From: Trogon surrucura
Lineage: Eukaryota > Chordata > Aves > Trogoniformes > Trogonidae
NCBI GenBank assembly: GCA_020746105.1
Contig: CM036617.1
Span: forward strand, 138,907,845 to 138,971,844
Direction: 5' to 3'
DNA: 64,000 bases
Shown piece by piece: positions 35,276 to 48,680 of this stretch. Position 1 is the stretch's first letter. Every line of letters starts with the position of its first letter. A program made the translations under genes and the position numbers. The notes beneath the pieces were generated by a model. That model was not told where the DNA came from and searched no databases. It saw nothing but the letters and a program-made list of their open reading frames with translations.

Positions 35276-38200
35276 TAATGTTTAGAATATGGCTATTTTG
35301 GAATAGAAGATGAGAAAAAAGAAAAGGAAAACAGCTTAGCAAATGAGGATGTTAGCCAGTACCTTTACTAAGACTTGTTTTCATTGAGTTTGTAAACAGA
35401 AGACAAAAGGAACCCGCTGCAGTGGGTACATTGTAGCCACTGCTGTCTTCGGTAGCAATATTTCTTAAGAAAAATGCAATTGTTATAAGAAACCATGAAA
35501 ACCTGCATGAGTAGGAATGCAGCATTCTCATCTCAGTTTGTTTAGCAAGGGACGGGAAATGTGCCTGGTGTCTTTTCTACCCAGCTTGTCATTAGCACCC
35601 ACTTGCTGATGCAGGAATAAACTAGTAAACCTGGAAATGCCTGAAATATCTCTGATCAAGAGCTGGTGGCACAAAAAAATGATAGAAAAGTGTTTGTTCT
35701 AAAGCTATGGACACATGTAGAAACACAGCCATACAACACCTATTAGGCTATGTGCTCCTGGGGAAGTCTTGGTCCTAGCCAAGGACTGAGCCAAGGCTAA
35801 AAATTGTGCAGTAGTCTCTGTCTAGGAATGGAAAACTATCTATTTGTGTTGGAAGGACATGGAATGAGTAAATATGGAACTGTTTAAATAATAACAAATA
35901 AAAAGGAAAAGTAAGACATTGTAGGTCAGAAAGAGGAAAGAGTTGCTACTTTAAGGTAGTTTTCAGATAAATACTGATCAGATATTGCTAATGTTTGGTG
36001 GATCTTCATGCTGTAAAAGGCACTTGAAACAGTCAACATTTCTCAGAATTGTGCTTACATACTCTGTTAGACTGTCATCTTGCTGTGGTAAGGTGGTGTT
36101 GGTCCCTCTGAGGCCAGTGGTAGGAGGATCATGCTTTAGTGCAAAGAGATGTTTAGCGTTCGGTGTTGATCTCTGGATGTGGGCTGGAGTGAGCATTGGT
36201 AAGTATGGATCACACTGGTAGCTGAGGATCTTTGTCTGCAACTGCTCAACTGGTATCTTAAATGTATACTTCATGAAAGTAGTGCCCAGCCAATAACAAG
36301 GCTTCAAAGATTTATGCTGAAGGTTGACTTTGCACTTTTAGAGCACTTGGAATAACAAGTGAAGCATTTTCGAGTTCTGTAAGGAACAAAGTTTACACAA
36401 AATACTGTTAAATTTATGTGCAAGCAGCAAAAAAATACGTTTGACAAAAAAAAAAAAAAGAGTTAAAGAGTACAGAGAGCTTGTGGAGACAAAGAGAAGG
36501 CAATAGGCTTAGCAAGTTGCTGCCTGGTATGGAATGAAATAAAAAACCCCTGAGCTGCAAACTCATCAAAAACACAGTTGTTAATTGAAAAACTGACAGA
36601 CCTGTAACTACAGCAGCGCTTCTGGCCGCCACTATAATAAATGTAACTGTACATTTAGAATAATTTGCTAATTTGCCTAAGTAACACCCACAGACAGCAA
36701 CATGACATAAATACATTAGTGGAAGCAACAACTATAACCAGCTCGTACAGGTTCTTGGCTGCTAGATGGATGGATCAGATGAGCTGGAAAAGATTTACAA
36801 AACAGAATAGAAACGGAATTGTTAACAATATTGCGGCTTACAGAGTGTCTTGATTTTCCTGTTTCCCAAGAATGCTTTGAGGCCTGTAGATGCCCAGAGA
36901 TATTGTAGCATGTAAGTGACATTTTTAACTTGTGTATGTGTGCACGTCTGCACGCATCCAGAAAACTTGTAGAGATGGGAATATGCATCTGTAAAATGCA
37001 AAGCATTTCAGAAGCAAAAATGACACAATTTACATCTCAAGTAATCTTTCAGGTAAATAGTTGAATCTCCAGCATTCAACATCTGATTTATAAATATCTG
37101 AAAAGAGTTTATGTTAATAAATATTCTGAAGGCATATGTGTTTTGGGTCCACAGGAAAGACTGAAACCTGTACAATCAACTTTCCTAATACAGGTGTTAC
37201 GAGTGTCTAAAACTTACACTTCAGAGTTACCCAGATCTTTTCATTTGGCAAATAATGAGTTCAGCTATGTGGCATCTCCTCTGGGCTAGCACTGTTCTCT
37301 GTCTCCTGTTTCTATAACTCTGAATCATGCTGTTGCATTTTATTCTTAAGTCATGCTCATGCCAACTTTTGCCACTGCGTGCAGAGTGATGTTTTACATT
37401 CTCTAAATGTCCTACCTCTAGGTTAGGCTTGAGGTCATCATTAAAGGTCTCTATGTTATCAACAATGCATGTTTAAAATAAAAAATGACAACATTGCTGC
37501 TGTGTAAGATGGGTCTTATTTTCAATAAAATATTTTTGTCTACTTCCAGTCTCCTTTTCTGGCTGTCTTCATCCTGATGCAAATTAATACTGCAGAAGCA
37601 AAGCTAATGAATGCAGCTTTACACAGTTTCTGTCTTTGTTTCCCCTCAGATATACTTAGCAGGTTTCTGTTGAACTTTTTGAGACAGGTGATGCCTGCTC
37701 TCAGTGGCAGAAACCAGTTGATAACGAAATGTGGAGTCAGGTGGAAAGTTTCTGTTGCATTGCTGCTTGCAGGAAGAACCCACGTGTGTGGGCATATGTA
37801 TTCTTGCTTTTAGCAGGAGGTTGTTGTAAGGTTTTTCACTAAATACGGGTTATAAAATATTCTCGAACATGAGTCACTTTAAATTATAGTCCATGGATCT
37901 GGGAAGTCACTGAGAAAATGGAGCAGGAAAAAACATGGGATAGAGGCAAACTGCAAGACTTCTCTGTGGGATGTGGAGTTTTGACAGCTAAGCCAAGTCC
38001 CTGTCTCGCTTGAAGGCTGCATCTTGATGTGAGGGCAAAGAGGGCAACAGACCCCTCTGGCTGACCCAAGTTCTGAGTCTGTAAGACCTCAATACAGGCC
38101 GATAAAGACCACAGCTCTGGGAGAGAGAGCTGACGTTATTTCATAAAGTGTTACGGCCGATCTTCTTTGAACCCTAATTTCTGTCACAGAGTTATCATCA

Positions 38201-38536
38201 CTGTCACAGTAAGTGATACTTGCAGCACAAATGGCAATTAACTAGGAGTAAATAGTAGAGCAGAAGTCTGCAGGCTGGTTTTTAAGGTTGATGAGTTGAA
38301 AGTAGTTTCAACACATTAATGCTAACTGTGCGAAATCCTAGCGTGCCCTGAAAGAGACAGCAGTGTCATTTACCTGAAATCATCAGGAATCACAGTAACA
38401 TGTAGTCGGGATGTGCTCGATTTTTTTGAAATACGTGAGCGTATTGTAGGAATGGATAATAGTGGCTGAGTCTGTCTGTTTTATTTTATCAGATTTTTCA
38501 TAAACCAAGTAATTTGTTTTTTTTTCACTGTTTTAG

Positions 38537-38762
38537 GTAGCCTGCCCTATGAATACAAGATTGTGATAGCAGGAAATCATGAATTGACCTTTGACCAGGA
38601 ATTCATGGCTGACTTAATCAAGCAGGACTTTTACTATTTCCCCTCTGTCTCTAAGCTGAAGCCAGAGAGCTATGAAAATGTACAGTCTCTTCTAACAAAC
38701 TGCATCTATCTTCAAGACTCTGAAGTGACGGTGAGGGGATTCAGAATATATGGCTCCCCTTG
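38537..38762 (+). CDS. MPPED1: MPPED1 coding exon (residues 112-187)
   Basis: It encodes the central metallophosphoesterase domain, starting SLPYEYKIVIAGNHELTF. Motif III is GNHE (residues 124-127), where Asn125 is a metal ligand and His126 the usual general-acid or phosphate-contacting residue of the superfamily. The conserved segments FPSVSKLKPE, NVQSLLTNCIYLQDSEVT and GFRIYGSPW follow. The acceptor is TTCACTGTTTTAG|GT, completing Gly112. The donor is CCTTG|GTAAGC, splitting Trp187 in phase 2. No frameshift or internal stop is present. Confidence 0.97.
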
Positions 38763-39729
38763 GTAAGCAGGTTTTTAAGCATACATAAAAAAAATACTGT
38801 TGATTGCTATCACATCAGCCGTTTCATATGCATCAGCTGTATTTGGATTGCTGTGTTAGGAAGAAAAGTAATACTCGATTTGATAAAGTTTTTGTATTTT
38901 CTTATAATGAATCATTCCTGTGACAAAATAATGTACTTGTGCTGTGGGTATTGTTAAACAAATAACGATGGGAAAAACATAGTGTACTCTTTAGACTCTC
39001 AGCCAGGAGCAGTTCTCTAACATGGTCCGTGTAGGGGTTTTTTGTGTCATGACATATGTTTTCTATAGTCAGTTTATATAATTACAGGTTAATTTTATTG
39101 CAAGGATACATTCTTTTGGCACTTTCCATCTCACAGATAATACTTAAGATTTTTTACTATATACCATAGTCATTTAATGCAGCAAGCTTGTTTCAGTATT
39201 TGTTTAGGATTTTTTTTTTTTTGATATCCTTTAGAATCTTTCTTTTATATAGTATTTGCTTTCCTCAAGGTATAGTTGAACTTCTAAAGTCAACAAATCA
39301 GTGGCAAGCTACTATTTCATGGATTTTGCTCTACTGCTTAGAGTGAATCTTAGAGCTCCTTGACAGTATTGGAGGCAGATGGGCTTTGGCTTCCTGACTC
39401 CCACCTTGGACCTTGTGTATGCTCTTTCTGTGTCTCTTACTTATGTTACATTACTACTATGTTATTTCTGCTAGCATGACTGTAAACGGGGTCTTCTATA
39501 AGCATTTGATATGCATTTAAAATAAGTAAAAATTTATTTTAAAAGGCAGGTTTTTAAGGGGATCTGTTATTCTTCCTTTTAAAATCACATCAGGCTGGAA
39601 TGTAGCAAACAAGTTGTCAAACCTGATGCATATACCCCGATGTGAATTTTCAGTGTGAATAAACTGTGAAATCTCTTGGATTTTTTTTTTAAAATGAAAA
39701 TTGGCATTTTCCCATTTGGTTACTTGAGA

Positions 39730-40640
39730 TGGGTGTTAATTTTCTCTGAGCTTATTATTCTACATTTGTCTACATTAAATAGCTTCCCTCTTAAATGCAC
39801 CCTTCTCTCTCTGCCTCTTAGATCTCCAGATCTTTCTGGGTTTTTTTCAACCTACCCACCTGCTGTGTTGTAGTTCATCTTCCTCTTGTGTCTACTGTGT
39901 ATTCAATCAATGTACAATTTACTTCATTTTCCAAATTATTAGGGAAGATATTAGATGGTATCAGTCCCAATATTAACTTCTGAGAAATGCCACTTGGCAT
40001 CTCTTCCCATTTTGATGTTCAACTGTAAATACTGTAATTATGCTCTGTTTACAATATGTCTGGCAACTTCATATCTTCATTGCAATATTCATAACCAGGC
40101 ACCATATTTCCAGTGTCAGTAATAATTTTCCAGGCAGTAAAGCACCAAAAAGTCTCATTAAATTCTAGATAAATTAAATTAAAGCAAAACACTTTCTATA
40201 AAGTAGCACTAAGTAGAGGCTGAAGGAAACCATTTGAACTTTCTGTGTGTGATTAGATCTGAAAAAGTCTGTTGAGAAAACTTTGTCCACCCACTAACCT
40301 ATAAATAATATTTCTGTAAAATCAGATCTGCCGCATTCCCTTTGTGCGCTAATCCTGTCATTTTGCGCAAGTTGCCTAAGCTATGTGGCATGACCTGTTC
40401 TTCATGGAAGAAGATTGCTTTTGATCTCTTAGGCATCTTCAGGTTGTATCTAAATTTCCACACTACATGTTTCACAGTGTTCCTAACTCATCTCCCACCC
40501 CCTTATGGTCCGGGAAGATGGGTGTTGGAAGGTCCTTTGAAGATCTTTGCTTACTCCACATGGGAGAAAGTCTTGATGGAAATCTTCCAGCCAAACTGTT
40601 TTTTTGCTTGTTATTATGCAATGCTGAATGAAGCTTCCAT
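39730..40640 (-). repeat. Ancient CR1 LINE, ORF2-coding part, decayed
   Basis: Antisense landmarks of the reptile-type CR1 ORF2 appear in order. TTAGGGAAGATATTAGATGG leads into CAGTCCCAATATTAACTTCT; next come CCACTTGGCATCTCTTCCCA, AAAAAGTCTCATTAAATTCT and GCCGCATTCCCTTTGTGCGC, ending with GGCATGACCTGTTCTTCATG. This lies upstream, in element terms, of the region represented at 26600. About 110 bases near 40205-40320 do not fit and may be an insertion or decay. Boundaries are approximate. Confidence 0.65.
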
Positions 40641-42315
40641 GCTGAATGATGTTGTGTCCAGTGAAACATAATAGCAATAATAAGTCATTCTTCATTAGCC
40701 TGTGAGAACAGCAGGTGCAGGAGTAATAAAGTCATATCAGCCAGCTCAGCAATCAGAAAACTTAGGAGGAGAAACAGCTATTTTGTGGGGGTTAAACTAG
40801 CTGCCTGCTAGATTGGTTGCCTGCTGTGGTACAAGTCTGTGCCGACTGATCGCTGTTGTTCTTTCGCATTTCTTTTTGTTTCTGTACTTCATTCACCATG
40901 AAGAGAGAGGTTTGTCATAGCCCCTCTGGAAAATCAATCTCAGTGTCTTTTTATGTCATAGTAACGTAATCTGTAAGAAACTACACAACTTTGGCGAACT
41001 TTCCATGGTGAATCTTTTTTTGCTTTTGCATTATGAAGCCAGTCCTTTAGGAAATGGTTTTGAACCTACCCAAGGCTTCAAGATTTAGATTCTTTAAGAT
41101 CTCAGAACTTAGTAAGAAAGCTAATATCCTAAGTTAATGTTCTTTTCCAGCCTTGAAAGGTATATCTAGCTTTTTGAATAGATTTTTTTTTAGTTCAGAA
41201 ACTCACAATTACAGGTTGTGTTTGTTGTCTATACATGACTCTATTTAATGAAATTAAAAGAGGGGGGCCCCAGATCCTGTTTTTCCATTTCTGGTTACAG
41301 CCCTGACTTTCTGTCTTACTTACCCTTTGTAAAAGTAAGTAAAAGCTACAGATATCCTTTCTTAATAAAACAGGTTAATCAATAGTTGCAGAGTACTTTG
41401 AGAACACTGGAGTAAGGTCTGAGTGAATGCCAACCAGCTTTAGTGCGTTTACCTGTAGCCATCTGTGTTCTTACATATGACCTGTGCACAATTAGTTTGT
41501 ACTTCTGCTTAAGATGTTTTAGTTGCAAAGTAAGCCAGGAGAGCTTGATTGGTTTGCATAACATGCCAGTCTCTAAGGCCTTTTAAATATGTACCATTTG
41601 TGTGTGGTTAAATATTTTCAATAGCACTTGAGTCATTTGACCTCTATTATTATCTAAAATTCAGCGGTTATTTTTAATTGCATGGAAGAAATGGGATACC
41701 GTTTTGTCTCAGAAACTAATACTCTAACTCTCCTGGGCTCCAAGGGCAACATTTCAAGTGCCAAATTGAGCCTCTGCTCACTAACAGAAATTTAACCGCC
41801 TCAAACATTAATTATGTTAGTATTATCATCAAGCAGGGAGCAGCCATTTTGAAATGCAAGCTACAAAGCACAAACACTGCTGTTTAAGAATTAGTATTTG
41901 CTACCTCTATCTTGGACCACAGATTATCAGTATGAATGAAGAGGGAGAGGAGTATAAAAACATTAAATGCTTCATGAGAAACTTGGGAATACCAAGATGT
42001 TAGATGTATCGAGAGCAAATTTGAATTTTAAGGGTGGTTTTGTTTGGCCTAGGGGGCTCATGCTCTTGACAGTGCGTTACATTACACAGCGTTGGTTGCC
42101 ATATCTGGGTGAGCAGGACATCAGTAGGAAGGCAACATGCTTCTTTCTTTTTTTTTTTCTTTTTTTTTTTTTCCCCTTGTATAAAGCCTCTACACCATGA
42201 TTTATTTTTTTCATAAAAAGCTAGGCACCGGAACATGCACTCTGGTTTCATCCCAGCAAAACCCAGGACGTGGGAAGAATATATTAACAGACCTGGAAGC
42301 GATCTTGTGTAGAAA

Positions 42316-42684
42316 ATAGAATCATAAAGGTTGGAAAAGACCTCTGAGATCATCTACTCCAACCGTCAGCCCAATACTACCATGACCACTGAACTGTATC
42401 CTGAAGTGCCACATCTACACATTTTTTGAACACATCCAGGGATGGTGACTCCACCACTTTTCTGGGCAACCTGTTCCAATGCCTCCCTGCTCTTTCAGTA
42501 AGGAAATTTTCCCTAATATCCAATCTAAACCTCCCCTGGTGCAACTTGAGGCCATTTCCTCTTGTCCTATCGCTAGTAACTTGGGAGAAGAGACCAACAC
42601 CCACCTCACTACAACAATGAGGTCTCCTCTCAGCCTTCTCTTCTGCAGACTAAACAATCCCCGCTCCCTCAAGCTCATAGTCTC
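42316..42684 (-). repeat. CR1 LINE 3' fragment
   Basis: AGAATCATAAAGGTTGGAAA, ATCATCTACTCCAACCGTCA, ATCCAGGGATGGTGACTCCA, TGGTGCAACTTGAGGCCATT and CAATGAGGTCTCCTCTCAGC appear in the standard antisense CR1 order. It is 5'-truncated and shares its subfamily-like features with the outer element at 55214. Confidence 0.92.
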
Positions 42685-42979
42685 GAAGCCATAGTTGCTG
42701 TGAATGTAAAAGAAAGACACTGTTTTCTCAATAGCATCTATTGTAAATTGGAAAACTTCTGGCTGGAAAGTACTTTTAAACACCCTAATTTATTCTGGGC
42801 TCCTGTGAGAAAAGTCAAACTGGCAGATGGAATGACCCAAATCATTCTATATAATAATTCTGTGTAATGTACTTTTGATTGCTAAGCCTTCCCGAAGATT
42901 AAGCCATTTTATAGAGAGGTTTAACTTGTTTTTCAGTAAAATACAAAATCATAACATAGAAGTAAAAGTACAGCAAGCA

Positions 42980-43141
42980 GGAAGACCAGAGAGGTGGCAG
43001 AGAATCCATCCTCTGGTGTTTTTAAGGCTTGACTAGACAGTTGTGGCTGACCAGATCTAGTGGTGGTGAGTGGTAAGGGAGTGTAGGCTGGACTAAAGAT
43101 CTCCAAAGGTCCCTTCTGAGCAATGTTTCTGTGATTCTCTC
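42980..43141 (+). repeat. CR1 LINE 3' fragment, sense orientation
   Basis: GAGAGGTGGCAGAGAATCCA, CTTGACTAGACAGTTGTGGC and CTCCAAAGGTCCCTTCTGAG, followed by TTTCTGTGATTCT, mark the last 160 bases of a diverged CR1. It lies 300 bases from an antisense CR1. Confidence 0.75.
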
Positions 43142-46100
43142 CATCACACTATGGAGGTGTCAGTGTCGATACCTGAAATGAACTGGTATCAACAAAGTCC
43201 TTACAATAGGGAGCTTTGCTGTTGATATTAAACTCCCGACAAGCAGTACATGGTCAAAACAGGTGCTTTGGAAGTCAGGAAGCCAAGATGATAGTGAAAA
43301 TTTGAATTTGGGTTTGAAGCAGAAGGTCTTTTCTGTGTCATCAGATGGGGTATTATCACTATGATGATGTCATTCATGGAACCATTTTAATTAATGATTA
43401 GTGGTTTTCAGCCTTCCATTATAGTTCAGTACTCCCACAATGAGTTATTATTTTTCAGGTAAGAGTTTTAGCGTTAAGTATAGCTGGAACAAAGATGGGC
43501 TGTACAATCCACTTGTGCCTCTGCACCACTAAAGACTTTAATTGCACAATTACACGCTGTGTTTGCACAAAAAGCCCTGATGCATTTAGTGTGTGAGATC
43601 TGCTGTGCTTGCTGAATAGATCAACTATATATTATTCCTTTTACTGTCATTACTCAGAATTCCCATGTAAAAATGAATGCCTAAAAAGGTGCATGTACAT
43701 TTTTGTGTCAATATGAGAACAACCCTCTGAGGTTCGTACTTGCTTGTGTGATCCTGAGTGTTGCTACACCTGCTTCTGTGCTGCACAAGGTTCCAACAAT
43801 GCCCTACTATGTGTTTTTTCCACTGAGTTTTTTACAACGTAGTGAGTAACTAACTTAGCTCTCTGTTCTCGTTGCATGCAAAAAACTAATGATAAGACCT
43901 GAAGACTAATGAATTGACCCCTGATTGATAGTCAGAAATTGTTTCTGTCTGACAAAAGTCTTACTGGCTGTTCCCCCAATGTCTAATATTGCATCTCTGC
44001 CTCAAGTTTATAGAAAAGATGGGCACCTGTATGGTCTGATCATGTGGAAAATGGCAGAAATTCCAATGGCATTTTCTATTACAAGGTGGATTATTGAGCA
44101 TTGAGGGCAGGGTGACAGCACACTTTTTACCTGACATAGCAGGTGAAGTGCAAGTGGCAGAAGGAAGACATATTCTTGCTTGCACTGAATTTCCATGATG
44201 TTTCCAAGCAACTGTACACAACTGCAGGAGAAACCTTGGTCCTCCTGCTTTCAAACAGGCATACAGGATGGCAGGAGAGCTTTTTATCTCCTTCAGTGCT
44301 TTTTTTTATCATATTCCACAATGTGGGAAAGGAAGGGACAATCAAAGCCTTCTTACCAAACACATGACAGTTTCATTATTCTAAGTGACGTGTCGGCCTG
44401 GATAGCTTAAAGAAGCCCTTTAGGATGAGTTAGCCTCCAAATTTCTTATCCAGAGAGTGGATTTTTGCTTGGCTTTATCTGAAGGGATCTACTCCTGTGA
44501 AACAACCTCATTTTTCTTTTTGCAGATTTACAGGTTTTTTCTGGTGTCTATGTATTCTCATTTCCTCCTTCATTCTTTTGTTATAGGCCATCTGGAACTT
44601 CAGAAACTTTCATTTCCCAGTCAGGGAAAATGGGAGAGCAAAGATTAATATCAGCCTAGAAACACATTTGTGACCATTTGTCCTGAAGTGACAGACGCTT
44701 GGGCTGGACTCCGGGGTTTTTGTAGCTTCTCTCCAATGGAATGTTGGTTAGATGTGGCCCCTGCATGTGTATACTTGGGCCTGCAGCTCTGGGACAACAT
44801 TCTTGTTCAGAAAATGGAAACCAAGTGAAGCAAGTTAGGGGCATGTATGTGGACAGCGAGGGTTTTTTTCTGTTCAGGTATTCTTTTTACTGAGCTGAAC
44901 GTTCTGGGTCAGGGCCATTCAGTGGGCTCTGGCTATGTCGGAGAAGACAGCTGAATTCCTTCCTAGCGTAAAAAACATCAACCTGCAGGTTGCATTAGCA
45001 AGTATCAGCCACCAGCTCAACCCAAAGCAACCTTGTTGGGGGCGCTTATTCTCCAGATCATCATCCCACTTTGATGTGAGGGCTAGAAATTTCTTTCAAC
45101 CTGTTGGCCCTTTTCTTGGCATGCAGCAGCTCTCTGTACTCTTCCAGTGTGCGGCCAAGTGTCTGTCCTCAAGCTTTGTAGTCCGGTGTGATCAATAGTG
45201 CTTAGTTACAGGTGTGTAACTCTCACATGAGGGTTATTTTCTTGTCTGATTTGTGTTTTCATCACAAAACAGGTGACTTTGTTGTACTCCTCCCTTCTCT
45301 GAGCACGTGTGCATACGCATAAATGTGTGCGTTTTGGATAGAAATACCAGTAACTTCCCTGTGGGGCCGGGGTAGTTTCACAGAGCGTGCAAAGGGCAAA
45401 ATGAGACAGATTTATTTTTATTCTACACAGACTTCAGTCCACCCAAACCCCAGGTCTCTGTTTCAGTGCCTTCCTCCTCCATCTCTTCAAGAACAGCTGT
45501 AACAGTCTCTTTCACTCCTCGCTGAACTCAGCTTCCATCACTAAAATAATGTAGCAAAGATTTATAGATGCATTTCATGAGAGGGACCCGCTTTCATGTT
45601 GCCAGTGATGAATCATCTAATGTTTACTTTCCCAGGCCTTGTACAAATCTTTATAGTCATTGAGGTGAACATCAATTAAAATGAAACTGTATTAAAATAA
45701 AATATTGACATCATTTAACATAATATACCTCCCAAGTTGGGTGTGTGGCTTCCAGATAGAGCAGCAGGAGCAGCAGCAGTGCAAGGTGTTAAATGGCAGG
45801 TTTGACTCCCTAGAAAATTCACAGAACATAACAAGTTCTGCCTCAGTGTGACGACTCTGATTCTTAGTTCTTATGCTTCTTTTCAAATCTGCAAAAAACC
45901 TATTCGGTACCTTGCACATGACTAAAATGTATAGGCACTGAAAAATATGTGTTACTGGAAAAAAACGGACTAGAAGGTGTTCTGTGCAAAATAGCTGATC
46001 CTCCTGTGTTGTCTCCACTCTGCACCCTCACTTGGTCAAAAGATAAAAATACAAATAACTAGAGTTCAGTTGCTTCTGTATGGTTTTCTAAAGCAATAAA

Positions 46101-48606
46101 ATACCACTCTCAAATTCTTGCAAACCTCACATTAAGTAAATTTTTGTGCAGGTGGCTTGTTTTCATGTCTAGCTCTGTCAGTGCTACAGTTTTGTATGGA
46201 TGATGTGGAAATGCCGGATATGGAAGTATTGCAGAATGGCTAGGTTTTGATTGCTCAAAATGATATTTTTAAAATGGTAGGTGTTTCTTATTTTTTTAAG
46301 CTGGGAACTGTTCAGAGCTTTTTTAATTGGTGACTTTGAGGCGGGCAGTATAAGTGTGTAATCTAGGTACCCTGACAGGGTTCTTGAAGAAAATGAAGAT
46401 GATGAGTGGGAATAATAGACTCCAGTCTATTTAGAATTGAGGCATCTCAAGTTTCAGAAATTTTGGGGAGAAGGTTAGCATCTAAGCCTGCCTGATGTGG
46501 GTGCATTATTATGGTTAGAACACTGAAGATGTTTTATTTCAGGCATTCAGTAAAAGGTAGGTAAGATGTGACAGATGTGTAAGAAATAGCAACATGTTCA
46601 GAAGAGGGAAAGCAGAATTCATCAACCTGTTGAAATATATTAATTAACAATCTGAGGCACATAGATACAGGTTTAATTGTATTTTAGTAGAATGCTGGAG
46701 TGATATTTTTAATTCCTGTTCCATATTTACTAGAAACCATTTTTCATTTTGGAAAACGCTGCTTCTAGAAACACTTAAGAACACAATACACTGTAGTTTA
46801 TTTTGCAGCATATGGAAGATCATAAGAATGCTTTCTTTTCCTGCAAAATGATTTTGATCTATTAAATTCAGCTGTTCAGCGAAGGTGATGGGAAAAAATG
46901 TAAGATGCTGAACTCCTGAAATGTGAAAGGTTTTCCAGTGGCAGAAAGTGAGACTTAACTGTGCATTCTTAACTGTGTATTTTAACATCAGAAACCATTT
47001 TTCTCCCTTTTTTTTTATTTTTTTCTTTTTATTTACTAATGGCACTTCGCTAAAATTAGGGCATTTTATGTGATAAACACATCATGGAAAGCGGGTTTTT
47101 ATGTGACTTGGAAATACAGGAAATATGAGTCTCATTCCGTAGACACTGGGTATACAGGTGCTATTGCTCTTATGAGAAATCAGACTGAATTCAGGAGAGG
47201 TCTTTTTAATGAACACTGCAGTACAAATTAAGTGTCTGAAATGATTTAGGAAGAATCATAACATTGCTGGAAAAAATGTGTGTGGAACAAAATAAAAACT
47301 TCTGAGACTCCAAGTGAACTTTCTATAGCATGTTAAAGGACCACAGTTATTATTATCTAATTAAACTCTGCAATAGGTATGCGAGTGAGTGAAAATGTAA
47401 TCTGAAATACACCTCTTGTAGCCCATAAATATCATCAAATTCAGACCAGTGTGATAAATTCTAGTTATTATGTGCTCCTGAGATACTCTATTTTTCCATT
47501 TCCCACAGGATTTTTTTAAAGTCACAGCAGCTTAGAATATCCCTTTTTTCTTTTATTCTTAATGAATATTCCAGAAAATGTTTTTTCCCAAAGAAAATTT
47601 CTTCCCAACATTGCCCAGGGCTTAGGAGTCTGGATCAGTTCAATCACAGAATATCAAAATAGAGGAAAAGCAGTAAGTCAAACACCTTTGCGTGCTGTTT
47701 ACTTACACATATTTGTGTATTAGGGATGGGGATCGATTCTTTAACTCATTGCACAGTGACTTCTTGCAGAGTGAGCTTACTCAGTTATTGAAGCCAAAGA
47801 TGTTTTGCATCCACCTTGCAGTTGTGTTCCTCTACTGGGTACCAGTGTGCAGGACTTCATGCTGCCCACGCGTGTGTGTGTGCTGAATTTAAACCAGAAG
47901 TTAACGCTGATTTCATGTACCCTTTCTTATAATTTCTGAACACATCATGCAGCTTTATATTTCTGTATGTGAGTGGAGATTTGCTTTTACTTGTTTTGTT
48001 GCAGTGTTCCCAGCTTTAGTTAAATTTGAGAGCAGTAGAAAAATATATTGCTTTAATTTAATTAGCTTGGTAGAAAAAAAAAGTCCTTTCTTGGGCAGTA
48101 ATTATTAGTTGTATATTATTAAAACGAAGTAGTTCACATTCAGTTACTTAGCAGAAATAATTGAATCTTCTGATCCAGTAAACTAGCTCACTTTGGATTC
48201 AGCTGGTTTTTAATTTAAGACCTATAGAAGAGGAGACCTGTAATCTCACCACAGGGAATTGGCTTCACTTTCCTGCAGTTCATAAACCACAAGAATGAAA
48301 TTGCAATCCCCCACAGCAGTTTTCTCTTTATTTTTCACATTTGCTCGAAAGTTTAATTTTATGAGACAGAGCTGATTTTAAACTTGAAAGTGCTTTTTTT
48401 TTTGTTGTTTTAATGCCTTTCTCCCCATTTTTTTTCTTGAACAAAAGGACTACCAGCTCTATCTGTAGTCTGGGCTGTAGTCTCAGACAGCAGCAATTTC
48501 AGGATGTTCCAAAGATGTAAACACAGTTGGGTACTGAGATGAGCCCTTTGGCGATATTCCAAGAGAAACACAAATAGCTAACTAGTTTGGAGCGGATCTA
48601 CATGGA

Positions 48607-48680
48607 GCTGATTCTCAGCTGGAGTAAATTGGCAGAGCTCCACCGGCTTTTGAGCCGTTTACACCAGGTGAGAATCAGCC
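48607..48680. repeat. Old foldback (MITE-like) element
   Basis: The left arm GCTGATTCTCAGCTGGAGTA (48607-48626, continuing a few bases) and the right arm 48655-48680, whose reverse complement starts GGCTGATTCTCACCTGGTGT, pair over about 20 of 24 positions around a 22-base centre. Similar palindromes with a 'ctgattctca..tggtgtaaat' arm are widespread in amniote genomes, but I cannot name the family with certainty. Confidence 0.6.

Larger units (their letters stand above)
23376..38536 (+). other. MPPED1 intron 3
   Basis: A 15.2 kb intron with GTAGGT donor and CTGTTTTAG acceptor. It holds an ancient CR1 (26600-27190), an avian CR1 in sense orientation (27641-28088), an older CR1 interrupted by a younger one (33784-34637) and a CR1 5'-region remnant (34640-35275). 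There is also a 12-G run at 30874-30885, a short TA run near 31889-31901 and a hairpin at 24391-24419. Long stretches in between, notably 28.1-33.7 kb and 35.3-38.5 kb, hold nothing I can identify. Confidence 0.85.

Noticed and set aside
35978-36307. 109-codon minus-strand open frame
   Set aside because: It is protein-like in composition but matches no family I know, and no flanking exon supports it.
46644-47045. 133-codon minus-strand open frame
   Set aside because: It contains a lysine-rich stretch from a poly-T tract and no recognisable domain. I judge it a chance frame.
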